From Cryptococcus deneoformans JEC21 (lineage: Eukaryota > Basidiomycota > Tremellomycetes > Tremellales > Cryptococcaceae), in the NCBI RefSeq assembly GCF_000091045.1, contig NC_006685.1:773701-837700 (forward strand): a stretch of 64,000 nucleotides of DNA, written 5' to 3'. The notes under the pieces were generated by a model, which saw only the letters and a program-made list of their open reading frames with translations, was not told where the DNA came from and searched no databases. The position numbers and the translations under genes were made by a program. Positions 1 through 14,700 of this stretch are shown piece by piece; position 1 is the first letter of the stretch, and each line of letters opens with the position of its first letter.

Positions 1-203
1 GGAGAAGGTGGTTGATGGACGTGGAGGAAGGTAGAACGATTGAATCAGCAGGACCTCATCATCGTATGATTTCGCCATCAGATTTGAGTCCGTCCATTCC
101 TCGGATTCATATCAATATTCTGGCAAAGGGCGATACACGAGCACCGAATGCATATTTTGACATATATTTGTTCTCTTTTCTATCCCTAATAATCTCGTAC
201 CTG

Positions 204-3200
204 TTATCTGAACGATTTGGGGATAAGTTGCATCCGTTTGCTAGCCGTGCTAGAGTCAACCATGCCAAATCGGGAGCTACAATCGAGAAGAATGCGGAGG
301 GCGTTTCGAGCTCGGATGCGGGAGATCTCTTGATGGACTTGGAGGACTGGCCTGTGAACAACAGGGGTAGGGGCGTAAGGGTAAGGGAAATGCTTGTGAA
401 GAAGCTCATAACAAGCCAGCGTCACAGCGAATTGGGGCGAAGAGCGAATGACTCTAAAAATCAGCTATGATCAAGATAAATGAGACTTACCGAGCCAGGC
501 CGCCCTTGAATAAAGCTAAGATAAACGTCAATGACATTGGAAGATACGCAGTATAAGCAGCTCTCAATAAACTCACTTCGGAGACCCTCTTCTCGGAAGA
601 TCTTTGAAAGCCCATCAATAATACCTTTGTATACAGTTTGACCAGCTCGAGCCTGTGATTGCAAGCGAGTCTTTACGACGTCTGCGGGAGTTGTCCTTCA
701 TGATACTCTAGTTAGCCCTTATAAAGTAGTGAGATTGAGTATATACCCACAAATAGGCAGCTGGCATACCAGCAATGCCAGCAGCAGCAAGGAGTTCTCC
801 AAAGCTGAGGACTTTCCCATGGTGCCCTTCATGAAACACGTCTTTCTGTTTGCGTAAAGTGCAAGATGAGCACTTGAATAAAGTACTTTGATCACCTTGT
901 CAGGGAAACTTACTTTCAGATGAGCATATCTGCAAGACATATGAGCACTTCTACAAACGTAATAGTAGTTCTTACTTACGAGGTGAAATATATCATAGAC
1001 TGGATGCGGAGAGAGTTTGTGAGTGAGGCACATTGAAAGATTACGGAAACTTACAAAGGGAATATCTCTGGGAAAATGTTCATAAGTGAATGGCCCTTAG
1101 ATGAAGTGACTATTTAGAAGGTACTTACCTGGCAAAACAGGCTGTAGCACCCTTCAAACCAAAGTTCAGCTGTGATACAATGGCATTCGATCATGTCATT
1201 CACCTTATATAAGCCTATTAGGCCCAACTGCTTGATGACATGGAAGGCTCCTCGAGGCGCTGCCGTGCCTCCTTCAGCTCGTGTGATTTCACCCGCCTAT
1301 TAACCATTAATGGGTCGCCAAAGCAAGTCTAACCCGAAAAACACATACCATTTGCAAGCGAATTTTGATAATTTCTGTGAAAGCGATCAGTTCATTGTTA
1401 TCACGGACATATTGTCACACGCATACCTAGAGGGTTGGTAACGACCTAGAAAGAGTCAGCGGGGTCTACATAATCTGGAAATCAATGACCATTAGGTTAC
1501 ACTTACAACTTGACAACCACCAGCTGAACCTCCCGCAACGATTTCCATCAAAAGAGGGATTCGTCCCGTCTCAGGGTCGGTCGCCTTCTTCCTGACCAAC
1601 TCATTGACAGTGAGCTTTATAGCCTTCTCAGGAGCGACGCCGACTAATTGAGGCAGTACACCACGATAGAAAGCTCTGATCCCTCCTTCATTGGTATACA
1701 CTTTCTTAACACAATCAAACGCGTTACGGTACAATACTTCCCCGACGACAGTGGAACGTTGGTTTTGCAGTCTACAACAAGTTAGTTAACAATTCTAAAC
1801 ACAGTCAAGGGGGGAGATCGCTCACCTTGTCTTCACCAGGTCGATTGGGTAGACAGCCTAGTGCGGACGGATAAGCAGATATCGTCATTTGTATACAATC
1901 AAACTAACATAAGCTCCGAGACCGCCTGCAATACCGCCTTGGACGAAATTATACGTTGATTGTGCCGCTTCTGCAAGGAAACCTCCGGATACAGTTGAAG
2001 GTTGTTTGATACTAGCAGTTTCAGGGGGTTGCCACTGCAATTTATCAGCAAGTCGCCATTTGATCATATAGGTCCTTACTTTTGCGTCCAAAAGAGCTTG
2101 GAAATCAGCTAAAGCAAGCCGTTGACCAGTACCCGCATTCCCTCGACTTGCAAAGTGCCAAATGATGTTGGCCTGCCTGATGAGCTTAACCCCACTGATC
2201 AACTTTTACGGGACACTCACCTCCATTGGGGTAAACATGCCATAACGCATGCTTCCAGCGGCCTCATCCAGAAAATCGGAAATATCGATCCTGCCGTCTT
2301 TGGACTTTTTTACCGCGTGCTCAATGATGCGCTCAACAGTGTCCATCTCTGTGATACATTAGAAGCGAACAACAATATAATCCTGTTGATCATACCTCGG
2401 ATGACTAGAAGATAGTAAAAGAAAAAAACCATTAGATTGACAAACGACAAACAGCGGTCGGACTTACTGTTATGGAAAGCAATGACTTCGGAATAACTGA
2501 TCCTTCTCCCAGGGTTCAAGGTACATAGTGTAGGCAATCTTCCTAGAACTGAGTCTGACAGTTTATGACCCGCAATTTCTACGATGATCCTTTGAAATTC
2601 CTCGGGATTAATGTAACCATCACCATCAGCGTCAAAAAAGTGGAAAGCCTGACGAAGCCGTTCGCCCTGGTAACCCTTGATGAGCTGGGTAAACTCATGA
2701 TCTATTTGCAAACATCATTAGTCTGTGAGAGGAAGAAAAGAGAGATGTGAACATACAACCGAGAACATGTCTATCTCCTCGTTTCCCCACGTAAAGTTTC
2801 ATCCAGGCGCAATCGAAATCGAAGGCTGGATGACCTTGTCAATCTCCGTGTGCGTCCAAAACATCTGCATCCACTCACGGATTCCGCTGGCCGCAGTGTT
2901 AGCTGATAAAACTGCTTTAAACTCGTCAAAGTCGATGGTGCCCGATGCGTCACTACTGGGATCAGTGGCTTTGTTACACATTATATATCAACACCTTACA
3001 CGTCAAAAACTTGAAAGGCCAACTGGTAATCGGCGTCCGGCTAAAGCAACGTGGCTGAATGAGCTTGGTACCCCCTACATACTACTTGATTAACTTACAC
3101 GTTTGAGAACTAGAATGAGAACACGTGAATAGAATCAGCAGGCCTGGCGTGAGCAGGCAACGAAGAATCCTTACGGGTTTCAAACACCACAAAGTCCTCA

Positions 3201-3629
3201 AAAGAAACTAAGCCACGACGAGCGCTGTCGGCGACTCGAAACACTATCGAGCTGATTAAAACGTGTATACGGAATTGAATGCTATAGCGGCTCACAATTC
3301 GCATATTGTTCTCGCTTGATTTTACTAAACCCCTCATCTGTGGGCGCAATAGCGTCGATGAACTGGGATGGATTGAGAAACCTTTAGTCAACAGTGTGGT
3401 CAGCATGGTGTCCCAGTAAAGGAAAGAAAAGCAGCAATCTGTCCCATAGTCTAACACCATGGACTTACTTTTGTCCATCGACCTCTTCTTTAGCAAACTT
3501 GTCGAATGTCCGTCGCCAACGGCCGAGCTCGCTTTCAGCCGGCTTAACCGACGATGTGAGGGAACCTGCGGTTGCTTTGAGGGTAGATGAGAGGCGACTA
3601 CTCAAAGGTTCTTGGGGATTTTGTGCCAT
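204..3629 (-). CDS. AGC1: Calcium-binding mitochondrial aspartate/glutamate carrier (aralar/AGC-like)
   Basis: Predicted inner-membrane carrier exchanging aspartate and glutamate, feeding the malate-aspartate shuttle. The start MAQNPQEPL is at 3629. N-terminal exons (about 2310-3629) carry EF-hand-like units; one clear loop reads [13 protein letters not shown]. The C-terminal half (204 to about 2200) is a mitochondrial carrier: [18 protein letters not shown], then an [11 protein letters not shown] segment, the third repeat with [18 protein letters not shown], and finally the typical end [18 protein letters not shown] followed by PYPYAP and RNALRILLD. The gene has many short introns; one exon (491-515) is only 25 nt and encodes the FKGGLAR stretch. 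The stop is TAA at 204-206. Calcium control on the intermembrane side is known for EF-hand members of the family. Exact intron borders in the middle were not all resolved, and the symbol is by family only. Confidence 0.85.
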
Positions 3630-4382
3630 TGTGGCGTAAGAGGTGCCGGGTTCAAAAGGTAGAATGAAGAAGGATGTATTGCAGAAGATGAAGATAGTAA
3701 AGGTTCGAAGCTTCTGTGGTTTGACTGGTATTTGGTAAAAGCCGCGACGATAGGCCCGAAACGGGATACTGTGCAAGCACTCAAACCCTCCCGGAACCCC
3801 GGTTCCTCTAGCCGGAGACGGTGTCAATTACCGGCATGGGCCGTTAAGGTTACGTAACATTGATAGCGGTGGTAGACGATATGGCTTGTTCTAATAATTA
3901 CCAACTTATTTACAGTACTGGGCTAGATTTTACTCTCATTTGATTTCATACTAACTATGCAAAAAAGATGGAGAAATAAATTGCTCAGATGAAATGGGAC
4001 CTCGTTACTGCAAGCGAAGACGACGACGACTGGAACGCAAGTAAGCTCGACACAGGCCCCCTCACGGACATTGGCCCGTCTCCGACGTCTCGTCGCAAAC
4101 TGGAACGACATCTTGGCTGGACTCGTCGTGCGTGATTCTGGCCATTTCTGACTATTTTCAAGCGGTCATTGTGCGTGCAAACGTAGGTATTAAGACGCGA
4201 TTGCCCACTGAACGGTACTAAATAATCAGCTCTTTTTTTCGACAGGATGAACCATGCGACTTTAGATAGTCCGGTTTCATACATAAAGGTCACAAAGTCT
4301 ATGTTTCATCTCCAATCCGGTCGTGCTTGTCCTTTGTGCACAGCTCTGACTGATATCAAACCTTTTAAAATAGTACATGAAA
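3630..4382. other. Intergenic: AGC1 upstream region and LETM1 3' region
   Basis: Both flanking genes run on the minus strand, so this 753-bp gap holds the AGC1-like promoter and the 3' end of the LETM1-like gene. I see no convincing further gene, RNA or repeat. Short open frames here have no codon pattern or splice support. Confidence 0.5.
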
Positions 4383-6674
<2,292 letters not shown>

Positions 6675-6845
6675 GTGGGATGGAGACGATCGAAAGGAGG
6701 ACGCGGAGATCAGATGGATGGTAAGTGATGGAAAAACGGAAGAAAACAGAAACAACACGCCGCGCGGCCACCGCCGAACGCCGTTCTGCCGCGCGGGTGA
6801 CAAGTGCGCCCGAGCCACTGCATCCTCCCCCACTCCGCCGCCCCC
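6675..6845. promoter_or_regulatory. Short divergent promoter (LETM1-like / DAP1-like)
   Basis: Only 171 bp separate the two start codons, so the genes must share or overlap promoter elements. The tract is GC- and C-rich near the + strand start, with no obvious TATA box. Confidence 0.5.
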
Positions 6846-7573
6846 ATGTCCCTCAGCAACCCCCTCAACCTCCTCCTCGTCCCCCCCCTCCTCTTCCTCG
6901 CCTACCGCATCCTCGTCCCGCCTCCACCGCACACCCCGCCAGAGTACAACTCGCTCCCCGCAGAGCATCCGCACGTCATATGTCACTCAACGTTCACTCC
7001 TGCACAGCTTGCCCAGTATGACGGCACCAACGGCGATCGCATACTCCTCGCCATCATGAGGGTCGCTCCCGACGGAAAAATAGATCCAAACGGCGAACGG
7101 ACGGTTTTTGATGTCACGGCTGGCAGGACATTCTATGGACCTGGTACGTACTACGTAGTTGTGCTACGATTAATGAGCTGACGTTTTTCTTTTCCTTCTT
7201 GTTTTATTCTCCTGCCATGGCGTGGAATTAAGATGGTGTCTATGGTAACTTTGCTGGGCGAGATGCGTCTCGAGGCATGGCCAAACAGTCTTTTGAGCCA
7301 GGCAAGTGTGGTCTGTCGTCCAAGAGTAGTGCCGTCACGCTTATGGCAATCTCCATTTTTTAGAAGTCCTCACCTCCATCGACGAACCTCTTGACGATCT
7401 TTCTGATCTCACGCCTTCTGAAATGTGAGTTATCATATTCTCCAAAATCAGTGCGTTTGCTATTGGATGGAACTAAATTCATCACGAAACTTTCTTACAG
7501 TGAGAACATGCGGGGGTGGCATCAACATTTCGAAGGTAAATACATTGTCTGCGGTGAATTGGTGAATGGATAA
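6846..7573 (+). CDS. DAP1: Dap1/PGRMC-like cytochrome-b5-fold haem protein
   Basis: Small membrane-anchored haem-binding protein; in fungi Dap1 supports the P450 Erg11 in sterol synthesis. Four exons: 6846-7143, 7233-7301, 7364-7424, 7501-7573. The N-terminus is one hydrophobic anchor (LNLLLVPPLLFLAYRIL). The b5-like domain follows: STFTPAQLAQYDG, GERTVFDVTAGRTFYGPG, then DGVYGNFAGRDASRGMAK. The last part reads LDDLSDLTPSEIENMRGW and GKYIVCGELVNG. YGPG, the YGNFAGRDASR block and the final W-x(7)-KY segment are hallmarks of the family. Intron 2 begins GC (AG|GCAAGT) instead of GT; the frame continues only if this donor is used. It converges on the 2OG oxygenase gene downstream. I am confident of the family; the symbol is by orthology of fold. 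Confidence 0.88.
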
Positions 7574-7847
7574 GAGCGTGTAAGTCTCTTCAAGTCTTGA
7601 AAATTATTTCGCCAAGCATACTGACGACAACCGTTATAAAAGCAGTCTAGGGTGCGCTTTTTTGTTGTACATCTGGGACCGGCTGGAAATTGAGACATTC
7701 GAGTCGAGATGTGATTGTTCTAGAGTCAGCCAATGGAGTATAAAATGAAAGGAGCAGCTTTCCGCTAGAAAAGGAATCCATTGGAATGCTTTAAAGAATG
7801 TTTTAATCACGTTTGCTGTGCATGCATCTATGAATGGGATAGACAAA

Positions 7848-9537
7848 TCACGTCTCCTTGACTTTATAAATGTCAGAGAGCCGCATGTGTACGTACGCAC
7901 CAGCAGTCATAGTTTCGTATTTAGCTGGTCTGTCTGCAGTCACACAGGTATCGGGCGGGATAAGAGGGACATCGTGATCGCAACCAAAGAAGAATGGGAT
8001 GGAATACCGATCCTTGGATAGCGCGGGAAGAACACGGTGTCTGGTTGACACAAAAATATCATCTTGGATGGGAAACACAGACGCTTCAATGAAACATTCC
8101 AAATGTTTGTATCAAGGAAAAACTACTCACTGGTCCAACGGGCAAACTGATCACCAATGTTGATCACAAATGTGTCAGGCATGTATGGCGCATCAATCCC
8201 TTTAATGTAAAAGTGAGAGTTTAGCTATATCTGATGCGAAATAATTTACGTTCCACTCACATTGGCCTTTTCGATTTTGCACTTGCAAAGCGGACGGAAC
8301 GTCATCCTGCCTCAGAATAGTAAAGCATTCAAAATCTGTGTGTGCCTGAAACCAAAAACATGCCCATCAGAATTGTCCATGCGCAAAAAAAGAAAGAGAA
8401 AAAAGCAGACATACTCCAATGCCGGGCATCAGCTCATCAACTTGTCGCTCGCCTAAAGCGGGGTAGAACAAGATGCGCATAATGGCGGCCGGGTGCTCTA
8501 TCTGAAGACGAGTTCATGACAAAACGTCAATGTCAGCGCGATCAAAGTCACCCCCCAGTAAGTCACCCGGTGATATCCAGACCGACCTTGTCGCTAAAAA
8601 AGTCCTCGGGCAAGTCGAGTGCCAGCGCAAAAAGGGGGAAGAGCGATTGTCCAAGTCCAAGTACTTCTTTGCTGTTATACTTTGGTTAGAGGAGATTATA
8701 GTATATCTAGAGGTAACCGACTAGTAGTCCAAATTAGCTTGTTTCTACATGTATGGCAATTAGCGCTCAGAAAAAAAAAACCACAATTACTCCACGTTGC
8801 AAACAAGCTAAACTCACAAAAACGTCCGCGCCTTGCCAATCTTTCTTGTCTGGCCAGAGATTCTCTGAATGCCTCAGTTCGCCCTCCTTTACGTCCTGGA
8901 TGAAAGCAGATGCATCGACAGAGGGATCAAGTCCCATGTTGAAGGCCTCGTGCATATCACCTTTATTCTTGCTATCATTGCCGTGATAAGTTTCCTTTGA
9001 GAAAATTTACATGAGAACAAAGAGACATACGGGTCATTGTTTTCAGACAACAGACCCATGTAACCCCTGAAATTACCGCCCGATTTGGAGATATCGACCT
9101 TTGAATATTCTTGAATCAGCATTTACTCTTGTTCTCCGATCGTAAAAAGCCGAATGCGTACAGATTTCTTGAGCCCATCAGGCTGATTAAAGAACTCTTT
9201 GCTTTGCTCAAACGTCCGATCAACAACTTGCAACGGGACTCCATGGTTTTTGACTATAGCAGCAAATCGTCAGGTTTTGAGCCATGCTAATGGACTCGGG
9301 CAAATGAACTTGCCGTAGAAGAAACCGGCATTCAGACATGCATTCCGGATCTCGGCAGCGACGGCCTTGCGTTTCTGCAAAGAAGGCGACTGAGCGTCCG
9401 AAAGATCACTGTCGGGGAGACCCCCGTACGTAAGTGGAAAATGACTTGGATGTGTGATGAGATGGGACGTACATGACTGGAATTGAGGTAAAGTCCTGCG
9501 AGGCAAGAGAGTTGGAGAGGTCCGCGAGGTTGACCAT
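7848..9537 (-). CDS. 2-oxoglutarate/Fe(II)-dependent dioxygenase (isopenicillin-N-synthase-like)
   Basis: Predicted non-haem iron oxygenase using 2-oxoglutarate; the substrate is unknown. The start MVNLADLSNSLASQDFTSIPV is at 9537. N-terminal DIOX_N-type features are RKAVAAEIRNACLNAGFFY and KNHGVPLQVVDRTFEQS. Middle exons give GGNFRGYMGL, MHEAFNMGLDPS and FYPALGERQVDELMPGIG. The core has the HTDF motif (H-x-D; His and Asp are iron ligands), FTILRQDDVPSALQV, then DTFVINIGDQFARWT and, from the last exon, STRHRVLP. The H of STRHRV is the third ligand, and the R before RYSIPFFFGCD-type sequence suits 2-oxoglutarate binding. The last exon (7848-8102) ends in a stop at 7848. It has many short introns and shares a 304-bp divergent promoter with ATG6. 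Confidence 0.85.
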
Positions 9538-9841
9538 TGTGGTGGAAAAGGCAGCAGTGCTTGGAAAAGATGCAGAGCTGATTGGAGTGTGTCCAAGTAC
9601 GGTGTATAAAATAGATAAAATAGATAAGCGCGAAGGGGTCAATTTTCGCCGCGGATCTTCGCTTTGACGGTCGACATCAGGCTCACTTTCGGGATCTACT
9701 CGGGAGATCGGGACGTGCGCACGTGGAGATGGCCAAGGTCACAAGATTACGTAATTGAGATGGCCGGAGGGCGGGGTATGTATGGCAGCGGCTGCGTGTT
9801 GCTCATTCACAAGCCTCGATTTGCGCCCCGCCTCCGGGACC
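9538..9841. promoter_or_regulatory. Divergent promoter (2OG oxygenase / ATG6)
   Basis: 304 bp lie between start codons on opposite strands. There is a run of short AT-rich repeats (atagataaaatagataag) near 9610 on the oxygenase side. No clear TATA box was found. Confidence 0.45.
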
Positions 9842-11643
9842 ATGCCCCCCGCCCAGCTCTGCCAGAGATGTAACCAGGTATGTCCGCCTCCCCCCCGCCC
9901 CCGCGGCGCTCACCCCCGCAGCCTATGCAACTCGACCCCTCCGTCGCAGAAATTACTCCCGCCCAGTACTCCCTCATAGTCTCATCTCTCCCTCCGCCCT
10001 CCCCCGCCACGTCCTCTTCGTCTTCCACACCGCGGGATCTAACGCATAAACTCGCCGATTTGCCGCCGTTTACGAGAGAGGCCGCAAAGATATGGCGCGA
10101 CGCAAATGATCCGCCTCTCTCAGGCGACAGCTCAATCCAAACCGGCCTCAGAAGCGTGGCCGAGAGCTTTATCTTACTCTCAGACTCCGCGCTGCATCCT
10201 AAATCATCCAAATCACCCAGCAAATCCCTGCCTCCGCACGATCTCGATCTCTCTGCGCAACTACATCAAATCCTCTCGTCAAATACACCAGTTTCTCATC
10301 CGTTATGTACCGAGTGCACCGCCTTGTTGACCGCCGAGTTCCAGAGGATGGCTGAAGAGTTGGGCAAAGAGCGTGATGCGTATATTTGGTTTGAACAAGC
10401 AATCCGGAAGAACAAGGAATTGTTAGAGACTGCTGAGAGCTCAAGGAGAACTGTCAGCACAAGACATGTTGATGGCTTAGCAAAGTACGATGTGGAAGGC
10501 ACAGAGGAGGAATGGGGTGCCCTTCTAAAAAGAAAAGAGCAGCTTGAAATCGAAGAAGAACAGTTGAAACGGCTGCTAGAATTGACGGAGAAAGAACTCG
10601 AAGCTGTCCTTGAAGAGGAACGGCTGGTAGAGCTGGAAGCAAAAGCGGTCGAGCAGGAGGAAAACGAGTCAGTATATCGTGAACCATCTTGTGTAACGGA
10701 CGTTTTGACATGTGCAGCAGTTTCTTGACGTCCCATTCTGCCCTTTCAATTCACCTGACGCAACTAGCATCGACTCTCAACACCGCTCATACATCTCTCC
10801 TCTTATCCCGTTCTCTTTTAGCTCACCTAGAATCTACTAACGTCTATAACGATGCTTTCCACATAGGCCATGTTCCTCTTTTACCCCTCGCTTCTTCTAG
10901 TATTACGGTGGGGACCATTAATGGGTTGAGGTTGGGTGGCAGACCCGTTGTGGAGTGGGATGAGATCAATGCGGCCTGGGGATTGGCGGCGCTCTGTCTT
11001 CACAGAATCGCCGAAAAGGTCGGATGTGTCTTTGAAACGTTTGTTCGAAGCGTCTCTAAAAGATGTTATAATCGCTCATGGTGTATTCTAGTTATAAAAT
11101 TGTCCCTTTAGGCTCTTATTCTCGCGTGGAAGAGCTCCCACCTTCAAAGTCAACTTACGAATTATACGCCTCTTCAGATATGACGCCAGCACGTCTCTTG
11201 CAAAATCGTAGATTTAACCATGCGATGGTGGCATTTCTTGAATGTCTGCGACAACTCTTAGAGTTTGGAAAAAAGCATGGAAAACAGTGGGCTCAGGCTA
11301 ACATCGAGTGAGACACTTTAGAGTAAGGCTGGACAGAAAATAATGCTGACTATTGGTCAGTATCTGCAAAGACAAGATATCAAATCATTCCATTCGCTTA
11401 CCAGGTATTTCTTCCATGCCTCTCGGGTTGCCCTCGATGGCAATAATGAGCCTAGCTGGGAACGGCCCTAATCACCCTGGTACCAATGGGTCGAACGGGA
11501 AGAGTCAAAGCGGCAGCAGCACTGGAGATTCAACGGCTGAAGAAGGTTGGACACGGGCTTGTAGAACGGTGCTAGGAGTGCTGAAGAGGGTGCTCATTAT
11601 GGAAAGTGAAACAGATCGCGGCAATATAAATGAACAGAGCTAG
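9842..11643 (+). CDS. ATG6: Beclin-1/Atg6/Vps30 autophagy and vacuolar-sorting protein
   Basis: Subunit of the class III phosphatidylinositol 3-kinase complexes that start autophagosome formation and endosomal sorting. Exon 1 (9842-9877) encodes [12 protein letters not shown], the CxxC start seen in the family. A 44-nt intron follows, and exon 2 begins [11 protein letters not shown]. Then come a variable linker, [10 protein letters not shown], and a long coiled coil ([22 protein letters not shown] and onward). The C-terminal evolutionarily conserved (BARA) domain has [52 protein letters not shown] and [15 protein letters not shown]. The end has SIRLPG and [15 protein letters not shown]. Stop TAG at 11641-11643. 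The intron after the coiled coil has a tandem CAGCAG acceptor. About 500 residues, normal for fungi. Confidence 0.9.
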
Positions 11644-11726
11644 CTTCCATTGGTTTAGATTTACATCTATCATTTGTAATAATAATACTAAGCATATATG
11701 AAAACATAGTGACCGGTATGTATGCC

Positions 11727-14700
11727 CTAAGCTTTCACCGAGTTCATAATTAGCTCCTTGTCCAAGCCTTCCATCTGGACCTTTTTCTTCCACTCATGCA
11801 ATTTCACCTCACACTGCTTCATATATTCTAAAAGAGTTGGCAAATTATCTGGAGTTAGCGCGACAACCACGTTGCCTTCGCTGTCTTCCCGTTGTCCCAT
11901 CATGGGCGTACTTGAAACTTGGGTTGTATTGGAAATACCGGAAAATACAGGCGAGATGAAATCCTTGATATCCCCCCCCTCCGCTTTACGCTCCGGCCAT
12001 CCTAGTCCAGTTGCTCGGGTTTTCTTACTGGGTTTGAGAGTCATTTCTTCCTCAACCCCCAGTTGCTTCACCGTGGCGCTCGTCTCTGTTGGGGGCTTTG
12101 AACGTATATACGTACCCGGCGGAGGGTCACCAATCAAAATAAGACCTCGTCCATCCACAGAGAGCTCATCATGACCTTTGAACGAGCCCATCTTAGCAGC
12201 TTTGGCTTCCGCACTATCGTTGTCCACTTTCTCCCCCCTTTCGGGCCTATCCTTAGCCTCGCTGACTTGCCCAAAGGTCCGCCGCATGCTGTCACTCTTT
12301 CTCAATGCCGGTGACGAATTTTTAGTCGATGATGGGGCCGGAGAACCCGAGTTCAGGCTGATGAGTTCGCTCCAGTTGCCTGAGCTGGTGCGAAATATAT
12401 TCCGTATACTAGGTCTTTTGGGTTCTAAGCGAGGATTTTGAGTGGACTTGGAAAGCACGCTCGGGGAAGCTGTTGATGGAATCTGCCGAACTCGAGAAGA
12501 TGACTTGGATCGAGATTTATCTGGCATGAGGACTTGTTTGGAAGATGACGGTTCAATTTGCAAATTGCGTACCGAAATTGAGTTATGAGAAACCTCACAT
12601 GAATGCCCCGTCGGTGAGGCAGATCGGAAAGACGACGGATGTTCGAGAAGCGCAGAGCCCTCGGTTGCTGTGGAAGGGTTTGTGGCTGACGACCTGGAGC
12701 GAATAACCGCTGCTATATCCTCCACCCCATGAGCTTGGGATTTGATTGTTGTCAGGGAAAGATTTTGTTCGTCGGCCTTGCCTGTTGACCTCTCCATTCT
12801 GAGTGAACGCAAGAATTCTTTCAACCCTGCAAGACCAACCTTGCTTGTATATCGCCTCCTCGATTTGATCGTTGCATTAAGGGGTTCAGCGCGACGTTCT
12901 TGAAGCAGATCGACGCCAATTGGGAGGTCATTTTGGCTTTTCGGGGCCATGGACGTTATTGCTTTTGACGCATTGCCCCCTTTTTTGGTCTTTGTTGCGT
13001 TGACGGCTTCGTAATCAGCCCGCTGGGTGCTTTCTTGATGTCCAGTCATATCAACGCCTTTACTGCTTTCGGACACCGGGGTTCTCAACATGGTTCTCAG
13101 CACTTCCAGCTGTCTCTTTGAAAGATTCTGCCGGCCTGTAGAGGCCCGCCAGTGTTCGGGGGGCGGGGATGCTCTCGGGGGACTCCTTAGAGATGGGAGA
13201 TGTTCAACCGTTTCGGGAAGAGAGATATTGCGATGGCCTGACGCCATCAACCCTCCTTCAGATGGCACCGAAGACATCTCAGTGGAAGTAATTGAGCCTG
13301 AAACATGTCTCGGAGCGTCCTCTGCTATCCTAGCTTCCTCCGTCGCCAAAGTAACTCTTCTCTCACGCTTAGAGCCATCTATAGGTCCGTGCGAGTTGTC
13401 ATCTCTACCAGTAGACCCGACTTCAACAAGCACAATGGCCATTTCCCACCACTGGGCAAATTCAGCATGTAGAGCATCAAATCTGAGGGAATCAGGAGAC
13501 GATGATTTGTGGCTATGAAGCTGATTAGACAAAGAAGCATGTGCAGCGATGAGGGATTTGAGAGCTACCTTCAATCAGCAAAAGATGAAAGGATGTGCTA
13601 GATGACACTCACATTCAACACCTCTGGCAAACATTTTGATAGCTCCAATTCCTTCTTTGACTTCCCTCTGTTTTTCCATTACATTTCTTGGTATAACAAA
13701 GTCATTCCAACTCTGTCTTCTCCTGTTTTTATCCTCTCGTCGTTTACTCTCAGGTCTAATCAGAGAGCTTCCATTTATACTTGGTCCTATATGTTGAAAT
13801 TCCGACTCAAGAGGAAAATCTTGATCCCACTGTTCAGATGGAGGTGACCTACGATCTTGCCTTGTGCCGCAATTTTTAGTACATTCCGATCCCATGGCCT
13901 GTTTAACAAGTTCATCATCTGCCAACTTCGTGACATCTTCTTTCACTGGCGATCCCATTACCGTACCCAAGCGTGCCTCCTCTTCCGCTCTGGACTGATC
14001 AAACACTGCTCCAGTAGGTTTCACTTCCTGCAGGGTCAAAGAGGCAGAAGAGCTTGAAGGCTGCGCTCCAAATTTCCAGCCACCTGATATACGTCTTCCG
14101 TGCTTTTTCGAAATCGAGCCTAATCTTCTGACAGTGGAGGTAAAGCTAGCCCCAGAGCTCCCAGCACCTGTGTGACCATTGCCCGATGTTTTACGGCCAA
14201 ACCGAACTAACGTAGGATGTGCGGTAACGGCGTTCAGATTGTCGGGAGAGCCAGCAGTTGGGCAATCTCCTGTTGTGTATGGCCGTGTATTAGCCATCGC
14301 CACGGCTTCATTGTCATTTCTTAGTTTCTCTGCCATCTCTACAGATGAAGCAGGAAAAAAGGAATGTGGCTCCTTTACTCGCTTTCGAGGAGCCTTAACA
14401 TCTATTATCTTTGCTTCCGAAGGGCTCTCACTCCTCATACTAAAGCAGATTGAAGCATTACCTCCTGGAGTTTGACCAGGAGCCATAATATGAAGGGACG
14501 AGGACTCTGGTAATGGATGCTCCGGGATATGCAATGATTTACGGGCACGACGATACGGGGATCCGAGAGAAGGGGAAGGAAGATGAAAGCCGCGAGAGTA
14601 AGACTGAGGTTCATCAGGTGTCTTAAAACTGTTTCGGCAGTCCGACAATGGAGAATCTTCACCGTCAATCGCCACTTCTCTCCAGGCATTGTTCCCCGGA

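Noticed and set aside
1..203. Further exon of the AGC1-like gene or a separate gene
   Set aside because: The conserved C-terminus is followed by TAA at 204-206; open frames to the left have no family match.
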